Source: Actinoplanes oblitus (GTDB taxonomy: Bacteria > Actinomycetota > Actinomycetes > Mycobacteriales > Micromonosporaceae). Taken from it: a DNA stretch of 64,000 nucleotides. The stretch is from NCBI RefSeq assembly GCF_030252345.1, contig NZ_CP126980.1, positions 8,565,501-8,629,500 of the forward strand, written 5' to 3'. The notes below the pieces were generated by a model. The model saw only the letters and a list, made by a program, of their open reading frames with translations, made no database searches and was not told where the DNA came from. A program made the translations under genes and the position numbers. Position 1 is the stretch's first letter. Each line of letters starts with the position of its first letter. Positions 42,304-53,823 of the stretch are shown here, piece by piece.

Positions 42304-43856
42304 GTAAGCGCGTCCACGAGGGCGGTCCAGCTCGCCTCGACGACGTTCTCGTGGACGCCGACGGTGGTCCACTCGCGGGCGTGGTCGCCGGTCTCCACCA
42401 GCACCCGGGTGATCGCGTTGGTGCCGTGGCTGCCCTCCAGGATCCGCACCTTGTAGTCGTTGAGCTCGAACGACTTCAGGGCCGGGTAGTGGTTGGCGAG
42501 CGCGGTGCGCAGCGCCTCGTCCAGGGCGTTGACCGGGCCGTTCCCCTCCGCGGTGGCGATCACCCGCTCGCCCTTGACCCGGACCTTGACGGTCGCCTCG
42601 GAGATCACCTTGCCGTCCTCGCGGTGCTCGACCAGCACCCGGTACGACTCCAGCTCGAACGGCCTGGCGACGTCGGCGCCCGGCAGCTCGCCGCGGACCA
42701 GCAGCTCGAACGAGGCGTCGGCGGCCTCGAACGACCAGCCGACCGCTTCCAGGTCCTTCACCTTCCGGGTGACGGCGGAGAGGGTGTCCGGATGGCCGGC
42801 CAGGTCGATGCCGAGCTCGCGACTCTTGAGCTCGATGCTGGCCCGGCCGGCCATCTCGGTGACCAGGATCCGCATGTCGTTGCCGACAACCGACGGGTCG
42901 ACGTGGTTGTACAGCAGCGGATCCACCTTGATCGCGCTCGCGTGCAGGCCCGCCTTGTGGGCGAACGCCGCGGCCCCGACATAGGCCTGGTGGGTGTCGG
43001 GGGCGATGTTGGCGATCTCGGCGAGCGCGGTGGAGACCCGCGTCGCCTTCTCCAGGCATCCGTCCGGTAGGACCTTCAGCCCGAGCTTGAGTTGCAGGTT
43101 GCTGACCGTGGCGAACAGGTCGGCGTTGCCGGGGCGCTCGCCGTACCCGTTCGCGGTGCACTGGAAGTGGCGTACGCCGGCCTCCACCGCGGCGACCGTG
43201 TTGGCGACCGCGCAGGCGGTGTCGTTCTGGCAGTGGATGCCGAGCCGGTCCGCGCTCACCCCGGTACGCTCGACGACCTCGGTGATCGCCTTGGTGACCA
43301 TCGAGGGGAGCATGCCGCCGTTGGTGTCGCACATGACCACCCGCTCGGCGCCGGCGTCGATGGCGGTCTTCACCACGCTCGCCGTGTAATCCGGGTCGAA
43401 GCGGAAACCGTCGAAGAAGTGCTCACAGTCGACGAACGCCCGGCGCCCGCTGGCGACCAGGTGCCGCACCGTGTCCCGGACCATCGCCAGGTTCTCCTCG
43501 CCGGTGGTGCGCAGCGCCCGCTCCACGTGCCTGATGTCCGACTTGGCCACCACGCAGACCACCGGGGTGCCGGCGTCCAGCAGCGCCTGGACCTGCGGGT
43601 CGGCGGCCACGTCCACGCCGGCCTTGCGGGTCGCGCCGAAGGCGACCAGCACCGCGTGCTTGAGGTCGAGCTCGGTCTTCGCCCGTTCGAAGAACTCGGT
43701 GTCCTTGGGCATGGCCCCCGGCCAGCCGCCCTCGATGAAGCCCACACCGAACTCGTCCAGCAGGCGCGCGACCGCGAGCTTGTCGGCGACCGTGTAACTG
43801 ATTCCCTCGCGCTGCCCACCGTCGCGCAGCGTCGTGTCGAACACCTGGTAGTCCAT
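42282..43856 (-). CDS. cimA: (R)-citramalate synthase
   Basis: Condenses pyruvate and acetyl-CoA to citramalate, the threonine-independent route to isoleucine. 524 residues from MDYQVFDTTLRDGGQREGISYT (ATG at 43856 with AGGA seven bases upstream). DTTLRDG, VDCEHFFDGF, HCQNDTACAVANTVAAVEAG and the C-terminal LeuA dimer regulatory domain (about residues 400-520) mark the CimA branch. TIM-barrel residues for metal and acyl-CoA are intact. The 3' end overlaps the convergent thrS-like gene by 22 bp. Its leader has an attenuator (see 43897-43983). Confidence 0.93.
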   Translation of the reverse strand: MDYQVFDTTLRDGGQREGISYTVADKLAVARLLDEFGVGFIEGGWPGAMPKDTEFFERAKTELDLKHAVLVAFGATRKAGVDVAADPQVQALLDAGTPVVCVVAKSDIRHVERALRTTGEENLAMVRDTVRHLVASGRRAFVDCEHFFDGFRFDPDYTASVVKTAIDAGAERVVMCDTNGGMLPSMVTKAITEVVERTGVSADRLGIHCQNDTACAVANTVAAVEAGVRHFQCTANGYGERPGNADLFATVSNLQLKLGLKVLPDGCLEKATRVSTALAEIANIAPDTHQAYVGAAAFAHKAGLHASAIKVDPLLYNHVDPSVVGNDMRILVTEMAGRASIELKSRELGIDLAGHPDTLSAVTRKVKDLEAVGWSFEAADASFELLVRGELPGADVARPFELESYRVLVEHREDGKVISEATVKVRVKGERVIATAEGNGPVNALDEALRTALANHYPALKSFELNDYKVRILEGSHGTNAITRVLVETGDHAREWTTVGVHENVVEASWTALVDALTYGLSRS

Positions 43857-43896
43857 GGGGGAGTCCTTTCCGTCGGTCACCCACACAACAACAAAA

Positions 43897-43922
43897 AGAC
43901 CCCCCGCGGATGCGGGAGGTCT
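43897..43922 (-). terminator. attenuator terminator in the cimA leader
   Basis: 11-bp stem (leftward strand AGACCTCCCGC / GCGGGGGGTCT) with one mismatch and a 4-nt loop, followed by TTTTTGTTG. It stands 41 bp before the cimA ATG, so it must be read through for cimA expression. Confidence 0.85.
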
Positions 43923-43950
43923 GCGCGTCGGCGAGGAGTCAGCCGGCGCG

Positions 43951-43983
43951 CTAGGTGCGAATAATCAGCACGAGGTGGGTCAC
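43951..43983 (-). CDS. cimA leader peptide MTHLVLIIRT
   Basis: GTG start; codons CTC GTG CTG ATT ATT encode Leu-Val-Leu-Ile-Ile, half of the ten residues. The -10 box CATGCT (complement of 43990-43995) lies 6 nt before the GTG, so the mRNA should be leaderless; the -35 region is weak. A first hairpin (GCGCGCCGGC ... GCCGACGCGC) lies between the stop and the terminator. This fits attenuation of isoleucine synthesis by branched-chain tRNA charging. Confidence 0.8.
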   Translation of the reverse strand: MTHLVLIIRT

Positions 43984-44105
43984 GGTTGCAGCATGCCACG
44001 CGCACGCCGCGTGAGACGGGAAAACCCAAAACCTGGGACGGTACGGCGAGCCGCTGTGCCCGAGGCCACGGCCGGACGATCGACGGCGGAAGATAGGTTG
44101 GGCAC

Positions 44106-44849
44106 GTGGTTGCCGAACAGTACTCGCGAAACCTGGGCTTCTCCGCGACCTACAACTTCCGCGACGTCGGCGGATACCGCGGCCTCGACGGCCGCCGGGT
44201 GCGCTGGCGCCGGCTGTTCCGGGCCGACTCGCTGCACCGCATCGGCGAGGAGGACGCGGCGGCGTTCACCGCTCTCGGCGTCCGGACCGTGATCGACCTG
44301 CGCCGTCCCACCGAGGTGGAACGCTTCGGCCGGGTGCACGACAGGTACGGCGTCGACTACCGGAACCTGGTGCTCAAACACATCGACTGGGAAGAGGTCG
44401 AGCACCCGGAGGGCACGGCGCACGAGCGCTGGCTGGCCGACCGCTACCTGAACTTCGCCGAGGACGGCCGGGAGGCGATCCTCGACTCGCTGCGCCTGAT
44501 CGCCGACCCGGTCGCCGCGCCGGTGGTGGTGCACTGCATGGCCGGCAAGGACCGGACCGGCACCATCTGCGCGCTGACCCTGTCCCTGCTGGGCGTCTCC
44601 GACGAGGACATCGCCGCGGACTACGCGCTGACCACCGAGGCGATGGCCCCGCTCACCGCCTACCTGCTGAAGACCAGCCCGGAGGCGGTGCGGGGCAACG
44701 AGCACATGTTCGACTCCCCGCCCGCGGCCATGCTGATGTTCCTCGACGACTTGCGCGCCCTGCACGGCTCGGTCGAGGGTTACGTCCGCGAGATCGGCCT
44801 GACCGGCACCGAGATCGCCGCCCTGCGCCGCCACCTGCTGGAGGACTGA
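44106..44849 (+). CDS. tyrosine-protein phosphatase (Y_phosphatase3 type)
   Basis: 247 residues, GTG start. NFRDVGGYRGLDGRRVRWRRLFRADSL is the family's N-terminal motif and VVHCMAGKDRTGT is the intact HCxxGKDR active loop with Cys and Arg. The general acid lies in the RNLVLKHIDWEEVEHPEG segment. Related enzymes act on phosphotyrosine or phosphoinositides (MptpB-like). It stands in clear contrast to the pseudophosphatase at 16952. Divergent from cimA. Confidence 0.88.
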   Translation: MVAEQYSRNLGFSATYNFRDVGGYRGLDGRRVRWRRLFRADSLHRIGEEDAAAFTALGVRTVIDLRRPTEVERFGRVHDRYGVDYRNLVLKHIDWEEVEHPEGTAHERWLADRYLNFAEDGREAILDSLRLIADPVAAPVVVHCMAGKDRTGTICALTLSLLGVSDEDIAADYALTTEAMAPLTAYLLKTSPEAVRGNEHMFDSPPAAMLMFLDDLRALHGSVEGYVREIGLTGTEIAALRRHLLED

Positions 44850-45061
44850 GCGCGGCTGAGCAGACCGCCACCACCCTGCTGGCGGACCGAGCGCGGCTGC
44901 GCAGACCGCCAGGACGAGCGGGCCGGGGCGCCGGTGGTCGCGCGGGGCGGGCCGCTCGTACCGGAAATCGGGCGGACCGGGAGGACCGGCGGCCGGAAAG
45001 GCAGAAGCCTGCCGCGACCGCTGGTGGGCGGCCGGGGCAGGCTCCGGCGGGAAAGGGCGGG
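44850..45061. repeat. convergent gap with a short direct repeat and a 3' motif
   Basis: 212 bp between convergent genes. GAGCGCGGCTGAGCAGACCG occurs twice with one change, about 42 bp apart (near 44850 and 44889). A leftward-sense TTTCCGGTACG lies at about 44956-44966, roughly 95 bp after the ilvE stop. No gene. Confidence 0.55.
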
Positions 45062-46159
<1,098 letters not shown>

Positions 46160-46218
46160 GACAACAGGACCTGCTTTCTGCGGAAACGATGAAGAGGGGC
46201 ACCCGTAGTGCGCCCATG

Positions 46219-46246
46219 AATGTACCCCGAACGGTCGTTAACACAA
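46219..46246 (-). promoter_or_regulatory. ilvE promoter
   Basis: Leftward -35 TTGTGT (complement of 46241-46246), 16-bp spacer, -10 TACATT (complement of 46219-46224). Transcription should start about 53 nt before the ilvE ATG. Confidence 0.55.
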
Positions 46247-46260
46247 CGGCCGCGAGGTTG

Positions 46261-46288
46261 ACGCCCGAGTAACCAGAGACTCGGGCGT
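46261..46288 (-). terminator. terminator of leuB
   Basis: 10-bp perfect stem ACGCCCGAGT / ACTCGGGCGT with an 8-nt loop, 15 bp after the leuB stop. No long T tract follows. Confidence 0.7.
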
Positions 46289-46303
46289 TCCAGGGAGAAG
46301 GCG

Positions 46304-47335
46304 TCAGAGCGCGGCGGCGACCCGGTCGCCGACCTCGGCGGTCCGCAGCGGCGCACCCGGCACCCGGGACGCGACCTCGGCCGCGACCGCCTCGGTCACC
46401 CGGGCCGCCTCGGCGTGCCTGCCCAGGTGCTCCAGCAGCAGCGCGCCGGAGAGGATGGCGGCGGCCGGGTCGGCGATGCCCTTGCCGGCGATGTCCGGGG
46501 CGGAGCCGTGCACCGGCTCGAAGGTCGACGGGAACTTGCGCTCCGGGTTGACCGAGCCGCTGGCCGCCATGCCGATGCCACCGGTGACGGCGGCGGCGAT
46601 GTCGGTGAGGATGTCGCCGAACAGGTTGTCGGTGACGATCACGTCGTAGCGCTGCGGGTTGCTGACCATGAACATGCTGGCCGCGTCGATGTGCTGGTAC
46701 TCCGTGGTGACCTCGGGGTACTCGGCGGCGACAGCGGCGAACGTGCGGGCCCACAGGTTGCCGGCGTGGGTCAGCACGTTGGTCTTGTGCACCCAGGTGA
46801 GGTGACGGCGGTCGCGGCGCTGGGCGCGCTCGAACGCGTCCCGGATCACCCGCTCGACGCCGTGCCGGGTGTTCAGGCTCTCCTCGGTGGCGATCTCGGC
46901 GGGGGTGTCCCGGTGCAGGACGCCGCCGGCGCCGACGTAGAGACCCTCGGTGCCCTCGCGGACCACCACCATGTCGATCTCGCCGGGCTTCACGCCGGCG
47001 AGCGGGCTGACGGTGCCGGGCCAGAGCTTGGACGGGCGCAGGTTCACATACTGGTCGAACTCGAAGCGGAGCTTGAGCAGCAGGCCGCGCTCCAGGATGC
47101 CCGGCGGGACGCTCGGGTCGCCGATCGCGCCGAGCAGGATGGCGTCGTGGCCGGCCAGCTCGGTCTGGACCGAGGCGGGCAGCACCTCGCCGGTGCGGTT
47201 GTAGAGCCGGGCGCCCAGGTCGTACTCCTGGTAGTCGACGCCGGGGAGGACGGCGTCAATGACCTTGCGGGCCTGCGCGGTCACCTCGGTACCGATGCCG
47301 TCGCCGGCCACCACCGCGATCCGCGCCACGCTCAC
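46304..47335 (-). CDS. leuB: 3-isopropylmalate dehydrogenase
   Basis: 343 residues from the GTG at 47335 ([27 protein letters not shown]), which has AGGGAG six bases upstream. An in-frame GTG upstream at 47374 would add 13 residues of no conservation. Isocitrate/isopropylmalate dehydrogenase motifs: [54 protein letters not shown] and [19 protein letters not shown]. Oxidative decarboxylation step of leucine synthesis, using products of LeuCD encoded 20 kb away. Confidence 0.95.
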   Translation of the reverse strand: MSVARIAVVAGDGIGTEVTAQARKVIDAVLPGVDYQEYDLGARLYNRTGEVLPASVQTELAGHDAILLGAIGDPSVPPGILERGLLLKLRFEFDQYVNLRPSKLWPGTVSPLAGVKPGEIDMVVVREGTEGLYVGAGGVLHRDTPAEIATEESLNTRHGVERVIRDAFERAQRRDRRHLTWVHKTNVLTHAGNLWARTFAAVAAEYPEVTTEYQHIDAASMFMVSNPQRYDVIVTDNLFGDILTDIAAAVTGGIGMAASGSVNPERKFPSTFEPVHGSAPDIAGKGIADPAAAILSGALLLEHLGRHAEAARVTEAVAAEVASRVPGAPLRTAEVGDRVAAAL

Positions 47336-47715
47336 GTTCGTCTCCCTGCACACGTCCGGATAATCAGCACTCACGGTAACGCTTTATCCCGAAGCCCGGA
47401 ACGATGGTCCCAGCTTTTGAGCGGCGGCGACGTTTTCGCTGGAGGTGCCCGGGCGTTCCCCGCAAAGGGCCCGGACGCGAACAACCCCCGGACCGCGGCA
47501 AACGGTCACGGGGGTTGATGCGACGAGTACGCGTGGCTCGGTCCCGCCGGAACGCGCGACCCGACGGCGGACTTCGTCACCCGAAGACGTGCCCACCCGG
47601 GACGCGCGGCTGGGGACAACGCTAGCGATGCGGACTAAAGACGCGCAAGACGCATCCCCGCGTGTCGGCCCACGGGTTCGCACTCCGGGGGCGGCGGTGA
47701 TGGCACCATGCGCCG
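47336..47715. promoter_or_regulatory. divergent region with a large hairpin before leuB
   Basis: 380 bp between leuB and the rightward hypothetical gene. A long hairpin, CAACCCCCGGACCG / CGGTCACGGGGGTTG with one bulge and a 7-nt loop, lies at 47482-47517, about 150 nt upstream of the leuB start. It could act on leuB mRNA, but there is no clear leader peptide rich in branched-chain codons and no T tract, so its role is open. Confidence 0.5.
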
Positions 47716-48078
47716 GTGAGTTTCGACCTAGTGGTGTGGGCGATGGCCCCCGCGGCGGCGCCGGATCAGGTGCGGGCCGCCAACGCGCGGTGCGCCGAGG
47801 GCGTCCACCCGCAACGCCCGGCCGACCCCCGCGTCGTCGCCTTCTACGACGCACTGACCAGCAGTTACCCGGATCGTGGCCCGCGCGCGACGGGGCCCGG
47901 CTCGCCGTGGGCGAGCGCGCCGCTGCACGCCGCCGCGGACCACATCCAGATGCGGCTGGACGAGAACTGCCCGGACGTGGTGCTGGAGACGATCGAGCGG
48001 CTCGCCGCCGAGCTGAACCTCGACCTGCTGGACCTCCAGGACGGCACGGTCTACCCGCCGCCGGTCCGCGCCCACTGA
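47716..48078 (+). CDS. conserved hypothetical protein
   Basis: 120 residues, GTG start (VSFDLVVWAMAPAAAPDQVRAANARCAEG). The pattern FDLVVWA ... VVAFYDALTSSYPD ... SPWASAPLHAAADHIQMRL ... VLETIERLAAELNLDLLDLQDG occurs in many actinobacterial proteins of unknown role, often near immunity-like genes. No catalytic motif, signal peptide or membrane segment is visible. It is followed by the third hairpin-repeat region. Confidence 0.75.
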   Translation: MSFDLVVWAMAPAAAPDQVRAANARCAEGVHPQRPADPRVVAFYDALTSSYPDRGPRATGPGSPWASAPLHAAADHIQMRLDENCPDVVLETIERLAAELNLDLLDLQDGTVYPPPVRAH

Positions 48079-48333
48079 CGGCCCGCGGCCGGGGCCCACG
48101 GTGGTCGTCCGGCGCCGGCCGCCGGTCCGGGCCACCGGCAGCCCACGAGCCGGGCCCCACGGTGGTCATCGGGTGGCGACCGCCGGTCCGGGCCCGCAGG
48201 CAGGCCACGGGCTGGTCCGTACGGTGCCATCGGGTGGCGACCGCCGGTCCGGGCCCGGAGGCAGGCCACGGGCTGGTCCGTACGGTGGTCTCGGGCGCCG
48301 GGACACCACCGTGCGGACCAGCCGCTGAGGGGG
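48079..48333. repeat. array 3: degenerate hairpin repeats between convergent genes
   Basis: Four degenerate units of the ~62-bp family with the core ACGGTGGT or ACGGTGCCAT. The last (48271-48323) is the clearest: GGCTGGTCCG and ACGGTGGTCTC on the left face GACACCACCGT and CGGACCAGCC on the right, a stem of about 22 bp with two mismatches, ending 10 bp before the serA stop. Between convergent genes, like arrays 1 and 2. Confidence 0.75.
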
Positions 48334-49908
48334 TCAGACGGTGCGCAGGTCGACGGCGGCGGAGTTCGAGGAGCCGATCTCGGCGGCGACCGTGGCGAGC
48401 AGGTCCGGGTCGACCGACGAGTCGATGGTCAGCGTCATCAGCGCGTCGCCGCCGGCCGCCCGCCGGGAGACCCGCATCGCGCCGATGTTGACGCCGGCCC
48501 GGCCGAGCGTGGTGCCGATCCGGCCGACCACGCCCGGGTGGTCCCGGTAGCGGAACAGCAGCAGCACGCCGTCGGCCGGCAGGTCCAGCTCGAAGCCGTC
48601 CACCTCGACCAGCTTGCCCGCGGCGCCGGCCACCGCGACCCGGCGGCCGTCCGGCAGGGCACCCCGTACGGTGATCAGGCTGGAGTGTTCGCCGGCGTCC
48701 TCCGACGTCGCCAGCTCCACCTCGACGCCCCGGTCGGCGGCCAGCTGCGGGGCGTTCACGTACGTCACCCGCTCCGCCACCACCGACGCGAAGAGCCCCT
48801 TCGTGACGGCCAGCCGCAGCACCGTGACGTCGTGCGCGGCGAGTTCCCCGGCCACCTCGACGGTCACCCCGGCGGCCACTCCCCCGGCGACCGCGGTGAA
48901 CACCCGGCCGAGCTTCTCGGCGAGCGGCAGCAGCGGCGTGACCTCCTCGTCGACCGCCCCGCCGGCCCGCACGTTCACCGCCTCCGGGACGAACTCGCCG
49001 CGCAGCGCCAGCCGTACGCTGCGGGCCACCGCGAGCCCGGCCTTGTCCTGCGCCTCGACGGTGGACGCGCCCAGGTGCGGGGTGACGGTGACGGTGTCGA
49101 AGGCGAACAGCGGCGACTCGGTGAGCGGCTCGGTCGCGAACACGTCCAGCCCGGCACCGGCCACCCGGCCGTCGGCGAGCGCCTCGGCCAGCGCCCGCTC
49201 GTCGACCAGGCCGCCGCGGGCCGCGTTCACGATCCGTACCCCGGGTTTGACCTCGGCCAGCTCCTTCTCACCGATCAGGCCGACCGTCTCCGGGGTACGC
49301 GGCAGGTGCACCGAGATGAAGTCGCTCTCCCGGATCAGCTCGGGCAGGGTGACCAGGCGGACGCCGAGCTGGGCGGCACGGGCCGGCTGCACGTACGGGT
49401 CGTAGGCGATCAGGGTGGCACCGAACGCGGCCATCCGCTGCGCCACCAGGACGCCGATCCGGCCGAGGCCGACCACGCCGACGGTCTTGCCGTAGATCTC
49501 CACGCCGGTGTAGGCGGAGCGCCGCCACTGTCCGGCCTTGAGCGCGGCGCTGGCGCCGGCGGTGTGCCGGGCGGTGCAGAGCAGCAGCGCCACCGCCTGC
49601 TCGGCGGCCGAGATGATGTTGCTGGTCGGGGCGTTCACCACCAGGACCCCGCGGGCGGTGGCGGCCGGGATGTCGACGTTGTCCAGGCCGACCCCGGCCC
49701 GCGCCACGACGCGCAGGTAGGGAGCGGCTCGCAGGGCCTCGGCGTCGATCCGGGTGGCGCTCCGGACGATCACCGCCTCGGCCTCGTGCAGGGCGTTCAG
49801 CAGCGCGGGCCGGTCGGTGCCGTTCACCGTGCGAACCTCGTGTTCGGCGGTGAGCACCTCGATCGCGGCGGGCGCCAATTCCTCAGTTACCAGGACGACG
49901 GAAGTCAT
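48334..49908 (-). CDS. serA: D-3-phosphoglycerate dehydrogenase
   Basis: First committed step of serine synthesis. 524 residues from the ATG at 49908 (MTSVVLVTEELAPAAIEVL), with GGAGAG upstream; an in-frame Met 21 nt upstream (49929) is possible. Rossmann motif GVVGLGRIGVLVAQRM, catalytic ARGGLVDE, HLGASTVEAQDKA, then the intervening allosteric domain and a C-terminal ACT domain (HPGVVGRIGTTLGRAGVNIGAMRVSR). This is the long, actinobacterial type I SerA with the ASB and ACT domains for serine feedback. It lies in the ilv/leu region but is transcribed separately. Confidence 0.95.
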   Translation of the reverse strand: MTSVVLVTEELAPAAIEVLTAEHEVRTVNGTDRPALLNALHEAEAVIVRSATRIDAEALRAAPYLRVVARAGVGLDNVDIPAATARGVLVVNAPTSNIISAAEQAVALLLCTARHTAGASAALKAGQWRRSAYTGVEIYGKTVGVVGLGRIGVLVAQRMAAFGATLIAYDPYVQPARAAQLGVRLVTLPELIRESDFISVHLPRTPETVGLIGEKELAEVKPGVRIVNAARGGLVDERALAEALADGRVAGAGLDVFATEPLTESPLFAFDTVTVTPHLGASTVEAQDKAGLAVARSVRLALRGEFVPEAVNVRAGGAVDEEVTPLLPLAEKLGRVFTAVAGGVAAGVTVEVAGELAAHDVTVLRLAVTKGLFASVVAERVTYVNAPQLAADRGVEVELATSEDAGEHSSLITVRGALPDGRRVAVAGAAGKLVEVDGFELDLPADGVLLLFRYRDHPGVVGRIGTTLGRAGVNIGAMRVSRRAAGGDALMTLTIDSSVDPDLLATVAAEIGSSNSAAVDLRTV

Positions 49909-50197
49909 CGACTCTCCATCCGGGTTCATCGGATCGACGGACTCAAATGGTACGAAGATTCCCGGATGCCGGTTCAGTTCACTCACGTGACCGGGTTTCG
50001 ATCTCCGGAACCACCCGCGGGCAGTGCAGGGTCCGGCGATCGCTTTGGACGCGCCAGCGGCCAGATCGGCGGGCCCGGCCCGCGCGGGAGCATGCGGTCC
50101 GCACCCCGCAGGGCCCGCGTACAGGAAGAATGTGACCTTGATTTTGGGTACGAAAAAGCGCCCGGTCACGATCGACCGGACGCTATTTCCAAAGAAA
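49909..50197. terminator. serA promoter gap and ilvC terminator
   Basis: 289 bp. On the ilvC side a hairpin AGCGCCCGGTC / GACCGGACGCT (50157-50184, one mismatch, 6-nt loop), followed on the leftward strand by TTTTTCG, terminates the ilvBNC operon 14 bp after the ilvC stop. The remaining 240 bp should hold the serA promoter; I did not find strong boxes. Confidence 0.8.
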
Positions 50198-51238
<1,041 letters not shown>

Positions 51239-51757
51239 CTAGGCGGCACGGAGGGCGGGGCCCGTGGTGATGGAACGGGAACCGCGGCCGATGGCCACCA
51301 GACCCGACTGAACCATCTCTTTGATGCCGTACGGCTCGAGGTCGCGCAGCAGCGCATCCAGTTTGTCGGGGTTACCGGTGGCCTCGATCGTCAGGGTGTC
51401 CGGAGCGACGTCGATCACGCGCGCCCGGAACAGCTCGACGGTCTCCAGCACCTGGCCACGCTGCGCCCGATCAGCACGCACCTTGACCAGCAGGAGTTCA
51501 CGCTGGACCGACTGCGCCGGGTCCAGCTCCACGATCTTCAGGACATTGACCAGCTTGTTGAGCTGTTTGGTGACCTGCTCCAGCGGGGACGACTCGGCGT
51601 CCACCACGATCGTGATGCGGCTGACGTCCGGGTTCTCCGTCTCGCCGACCGCCAGGGAGTCGATGTTGAAGCTCCGCCGGGAGAACAGGCCGCTGACCCG
51701 GGCCAGCACACCGGGCTTGTTCTCGACCAGCACGCTGAGCGTGTGCTTGCTCGTCAA
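51239..51757 (-). CDS. ilvN: acetolactate synthase small (regulatory) subunit
   Basis: 172 residues; the start is read as TTG after AAGGAG, giving MTSKHTLSVLVENKPGVLARVSGLFSRRSFNIDSLAVGETENPDVSRITIVVD. N-terminal ACT domain with the Gly that binds valine, then the C-terminal IlvN/IlvH activation domain ending GRGSRSITTGPALRAA. It stimulates IlvB and confers feedback inhibition by valine. Lies 91 bp after ilvB. Confidence 0.95.
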   Translation of the reverse strand: MTSKHTLSVLVENKPGVLARVSGLFSRRSFNIDSLAVGETENPDVSRITIVVDAESSPLEQVTKQLNKLVNVLKIVELDPAQSVQRELLLVKVRADRAQRGQVLETVELFRARVIDVAPDTLTIEATGNPDKLDALLRDLEPYGIKEMVQSGLVAIGRGSRSITTGPALRAA

Positions 51758-51848
51758 CTGAGTTCTCCTTCGTCATGTCCTTCTGGCCCTCGCGCGCAAG
51801 GCCGTTCGTCCGCCGCGGGTGGGTACGGCTCGGTGCGGGCGGCCATGA

Positions 51849-53678
51849 CTAGAGGTCGTCCTCATCGAACGTGGGACGCACGTCCCGGGCGAACATGATC
51901 TCGTCGTTGCTGGTGCCGGCCGCGACCATCGGCCACACCATGGCGTCCTTGCCGACGGTGAAGTCGATGACCACCGGGGCGTCGTTGATCTCCATGGCCT
52001 GCTGGATGACCTTGTCGACGTCGTCCTTCGACTCGCAGCGCAGGCCGATGCAGCCGAGTGCCTCGGCCAGCTTCACGAAGTCCGGGATGCGGTGCTTGTG
52101 CGTGCCCAGCTCGGTGTTGGAGTACCGGCCGTCGTAGAACAGGGTCTGCCACTGCCGGACCATGCCCAGGTTGCCGTTGTTGATCACGGCGACCTTGATC
52201 GGGATGCCCTCCAGGGCACAGGTGGCCAGCTCCTGGTTGGTCATCTGGAAGCAGCCGTCACCGTCGATCGCCCAGACCTGGGTGTCCGGCTGGGCCACCT
52301 TGGCGCCCATCGCGGCCGGGACGGCGTACCCCATGGTCCCGGCGCCGCCCGAGTTGAGCCAGGTGCCCGGCTTCTCGTACTTGATGAACTGGGACGCCCA
52401 CATCTGGTGCTGGCCGACGCCGGCACAGTAGATCGCGTCCGGGCCGACCAGCGCGCCGATCCGCTCGATCACGTACTGCGGGGCGAGGGTGCCGTCGGTC
52501 GGCTCCTCGTAGCCCAGCGGGTAGCGCTCGCGGATGTCGTTGAGCGTGTTCCACCAGGTCGGGTACTGCTCGACGCCGCCGGCGGTGGAGGACACCGCGG
52601 CGATCAGCTCGTCGATCACGTGCCGGGCGTCACCGACGATCGGGACGTCGGCGTGCCGGTTCTTGCCGATCTCGGCCGGGTCGATGTCGGCGTGCACGAC
52701 CTTGGCGTCCGGCGCGAACGAGTCCAGCTTGCCGGTGACCCGGTCGTCGAAGCGGGCACCCAGGGTGACCAGCAGGTCCGCCTTCTGCAGCGCGTAGACG
52801 GCGGGCACCGTGCCGTGCATGCCGGGCATGCCCAGGTGCTGCGGGTGCGAGTCGGGGAACGCGCCGATGCCCATCAGCGTGGTGACCACCGGCATGCCGG
52901 TCAGCTCGGCCAGCTTGCGCAGGCCGTCGGTGGCGCCGGCCTTGAGGACGCCGCCGCCGACGTAGAGCACCGGGCGTTTGGCCGCCGCGATCAGCCGGGC
53001 CGCCTCGCGGATCTGCTTGCCGTGCGGGTGCAGGGTCGGGCGGTAACCCGGCAGGTCCAGGGTCGGCGGCCAGGAGAACGTGGTCTGCGCCTGCAGCACG
53101 TCCTTCGGGATGTCGACCAGGACCGGGCCGGGCCGGCCGGTGGCCGCCAGGTGGAACGCCTCGGCGACGATCCGGGGCAGCTCCTCGGCCGTCTGGACCA
53201 GGAAGTTGTGCTTGGTGATCGGCAGCGTGATGCCCTGGATGTCCGCCTCCTGGAAGGCGTCGGTGCCGATCGCCGGGCGGGCCACCTGGCCGGTGATCGC
53301 CACGATCGGGACCGAGTCCATGTAGGCGTCGGCGATCGGGGTGACCAGGTTCGTCGCGCCCGGGCCGCTGGTCGCGATGCAGACCCCGACCTTGCCGGTG
53401 GCCTGCGCGTACCCGGTGGCCGCGTGCCCCGCGCCCTGCTCGTGCCGGACCAGGATGTGCCGGACCTTCGAGTCGTACAGCGGGTCGTACGCCGGCAGGA
53501 TGGCCCCGCCCGGGATGCCGAACGCGACCTCGACGCCGAGCGCCTCGAGCGAGCGGACGAGCGCGCCGGCACCCGTGGTGGCTACCGGCGTCGTGACGGC
53601 CGGAGCGGTGTTCACGGCCGCCGCGACGGTGGCCGGAGTGGCTCGATGGGCGAGGGTTTCAGGCGTGGGTCTCGTCAT
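51849..53678 (-). CDS. ilvB: acetolactate synthase large (catalytic) subunit
   Basis: 609 residues, ATG at 53678. A long N-terminal extension (about 40 residues, Ala/Thr/Val-rich) precedes [29 protein letters not shown]. ThDP enzyme features: catalytic Glu in [16 protein letters not shown], and the cofactor motif [19 protein letters not shown] ... [14 protein letters not shown]-domain motif [18 protein letters not shown]. It starts the ilvBNC operon and is preceded by an attenuated leader (53723-53819). Confidence 0.97.
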   Translation of the reverse strand: MTRPTPETLAHRATPATVAAAVNTAPAVTTPVATTGAGALVRSLEALGVEVAFGIPGGAILPAYDPLYDSKVRHILVRHEQGAGHAATGYAQATGKVGVCIATSGPGATNLVTPIADAYMDSVPIVAITGQVARPAIGTDAFQEADIQGITLPITKHNFLVQTAEELPRIVAEAFHLAATGRPGPVLVDIPKDVLQAQTTFSWPPTLDLPGYRPTLHPHGKQIREAARLIAAAKRPVLYVGGGVLKAGATDGLRKLAELTGMPVVTTLMGIGAFPDSHPQHLGMPGMHGTVPAVYALQKADLLVTLGARFDDRVTGKLDSFAPDAKVVHADIDPAEIGKNRHADVPIVGDARHVIDELIAAVSSTAGGVEQYPTWWNTLNDIRERYPLGYEEPTDGTLAPQYVIERIGALVGPDAIYCAGVGQHQMWASQFIKYEKPGTWLNSGGAGTMGYAVPAAMGAKVAQPDTQVWAIDGDGCFQMTNQELATCALEGIPIKVAVINNGNLGMVRQWQTLFYDGRYSNTELGTHKHRIPDFVKLAEALGCIGLRCESKDDVDKVIQQAMEINDAPVVIDFTVGKDAMVWPMVAAGTSNDEIMFARDVRPTFDEDDL

Positions 53679-53722
53679 GGCAGTTCAGACCTTTTCGGGT
53701 TGGCGTCCAGCACTTGAGCAAC

Positions 53723-53789
53723 AAAAAAGGCCCACGTGCAGAAAGCACGGGACCTAGCGCACCCTCCTGGTGGTCAGGAGCGGTGCGCT
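53723..53789 (-). terminator. ilvB attenuator: antiterminator and terminator hairpins
   Basis: Two strong hairpins in the leader. Hairpin 1: AGCGCACCGCTCCTG / CAGGAGGGTGCGCT on the leftward strand (53756-53789), directly after the leader stop. Hairpin 2 (terminator): GGTCCCGTGC / GCACGTGGGCC with a 5-nt loop (53729-53754), followed by TTTTTT (53723-53728). The ilvB ATG is 45 nt further. This is a normal arrangement for ribosome-mediated attenuation. Confidence 0.85.
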
Positions 53790-53819
53790 TTAGATAAGTA
53801 CTCGGGACGCGAAGCACAT
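53790..53819 (-). CDS. ilvB leader peptide MCFASRVLI
   Basis: ATG start; the last three codons before TAA are GTA CTT ATC (Val-Leu-Ile), two of which (GTA and CTT) are rare in this GC-rich genome and so good sensors. The ATG lies 6 nt after the -10 box, so the mRNA should be leaderless. It stands 5 bp after the stop of the GGDEF-EAL gene, whose 3' end contains the promoter. Confidence 0.8.
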   Translation of the reverse strand: MCFASRVLI

Positions 53820-53823
53820 GCGG

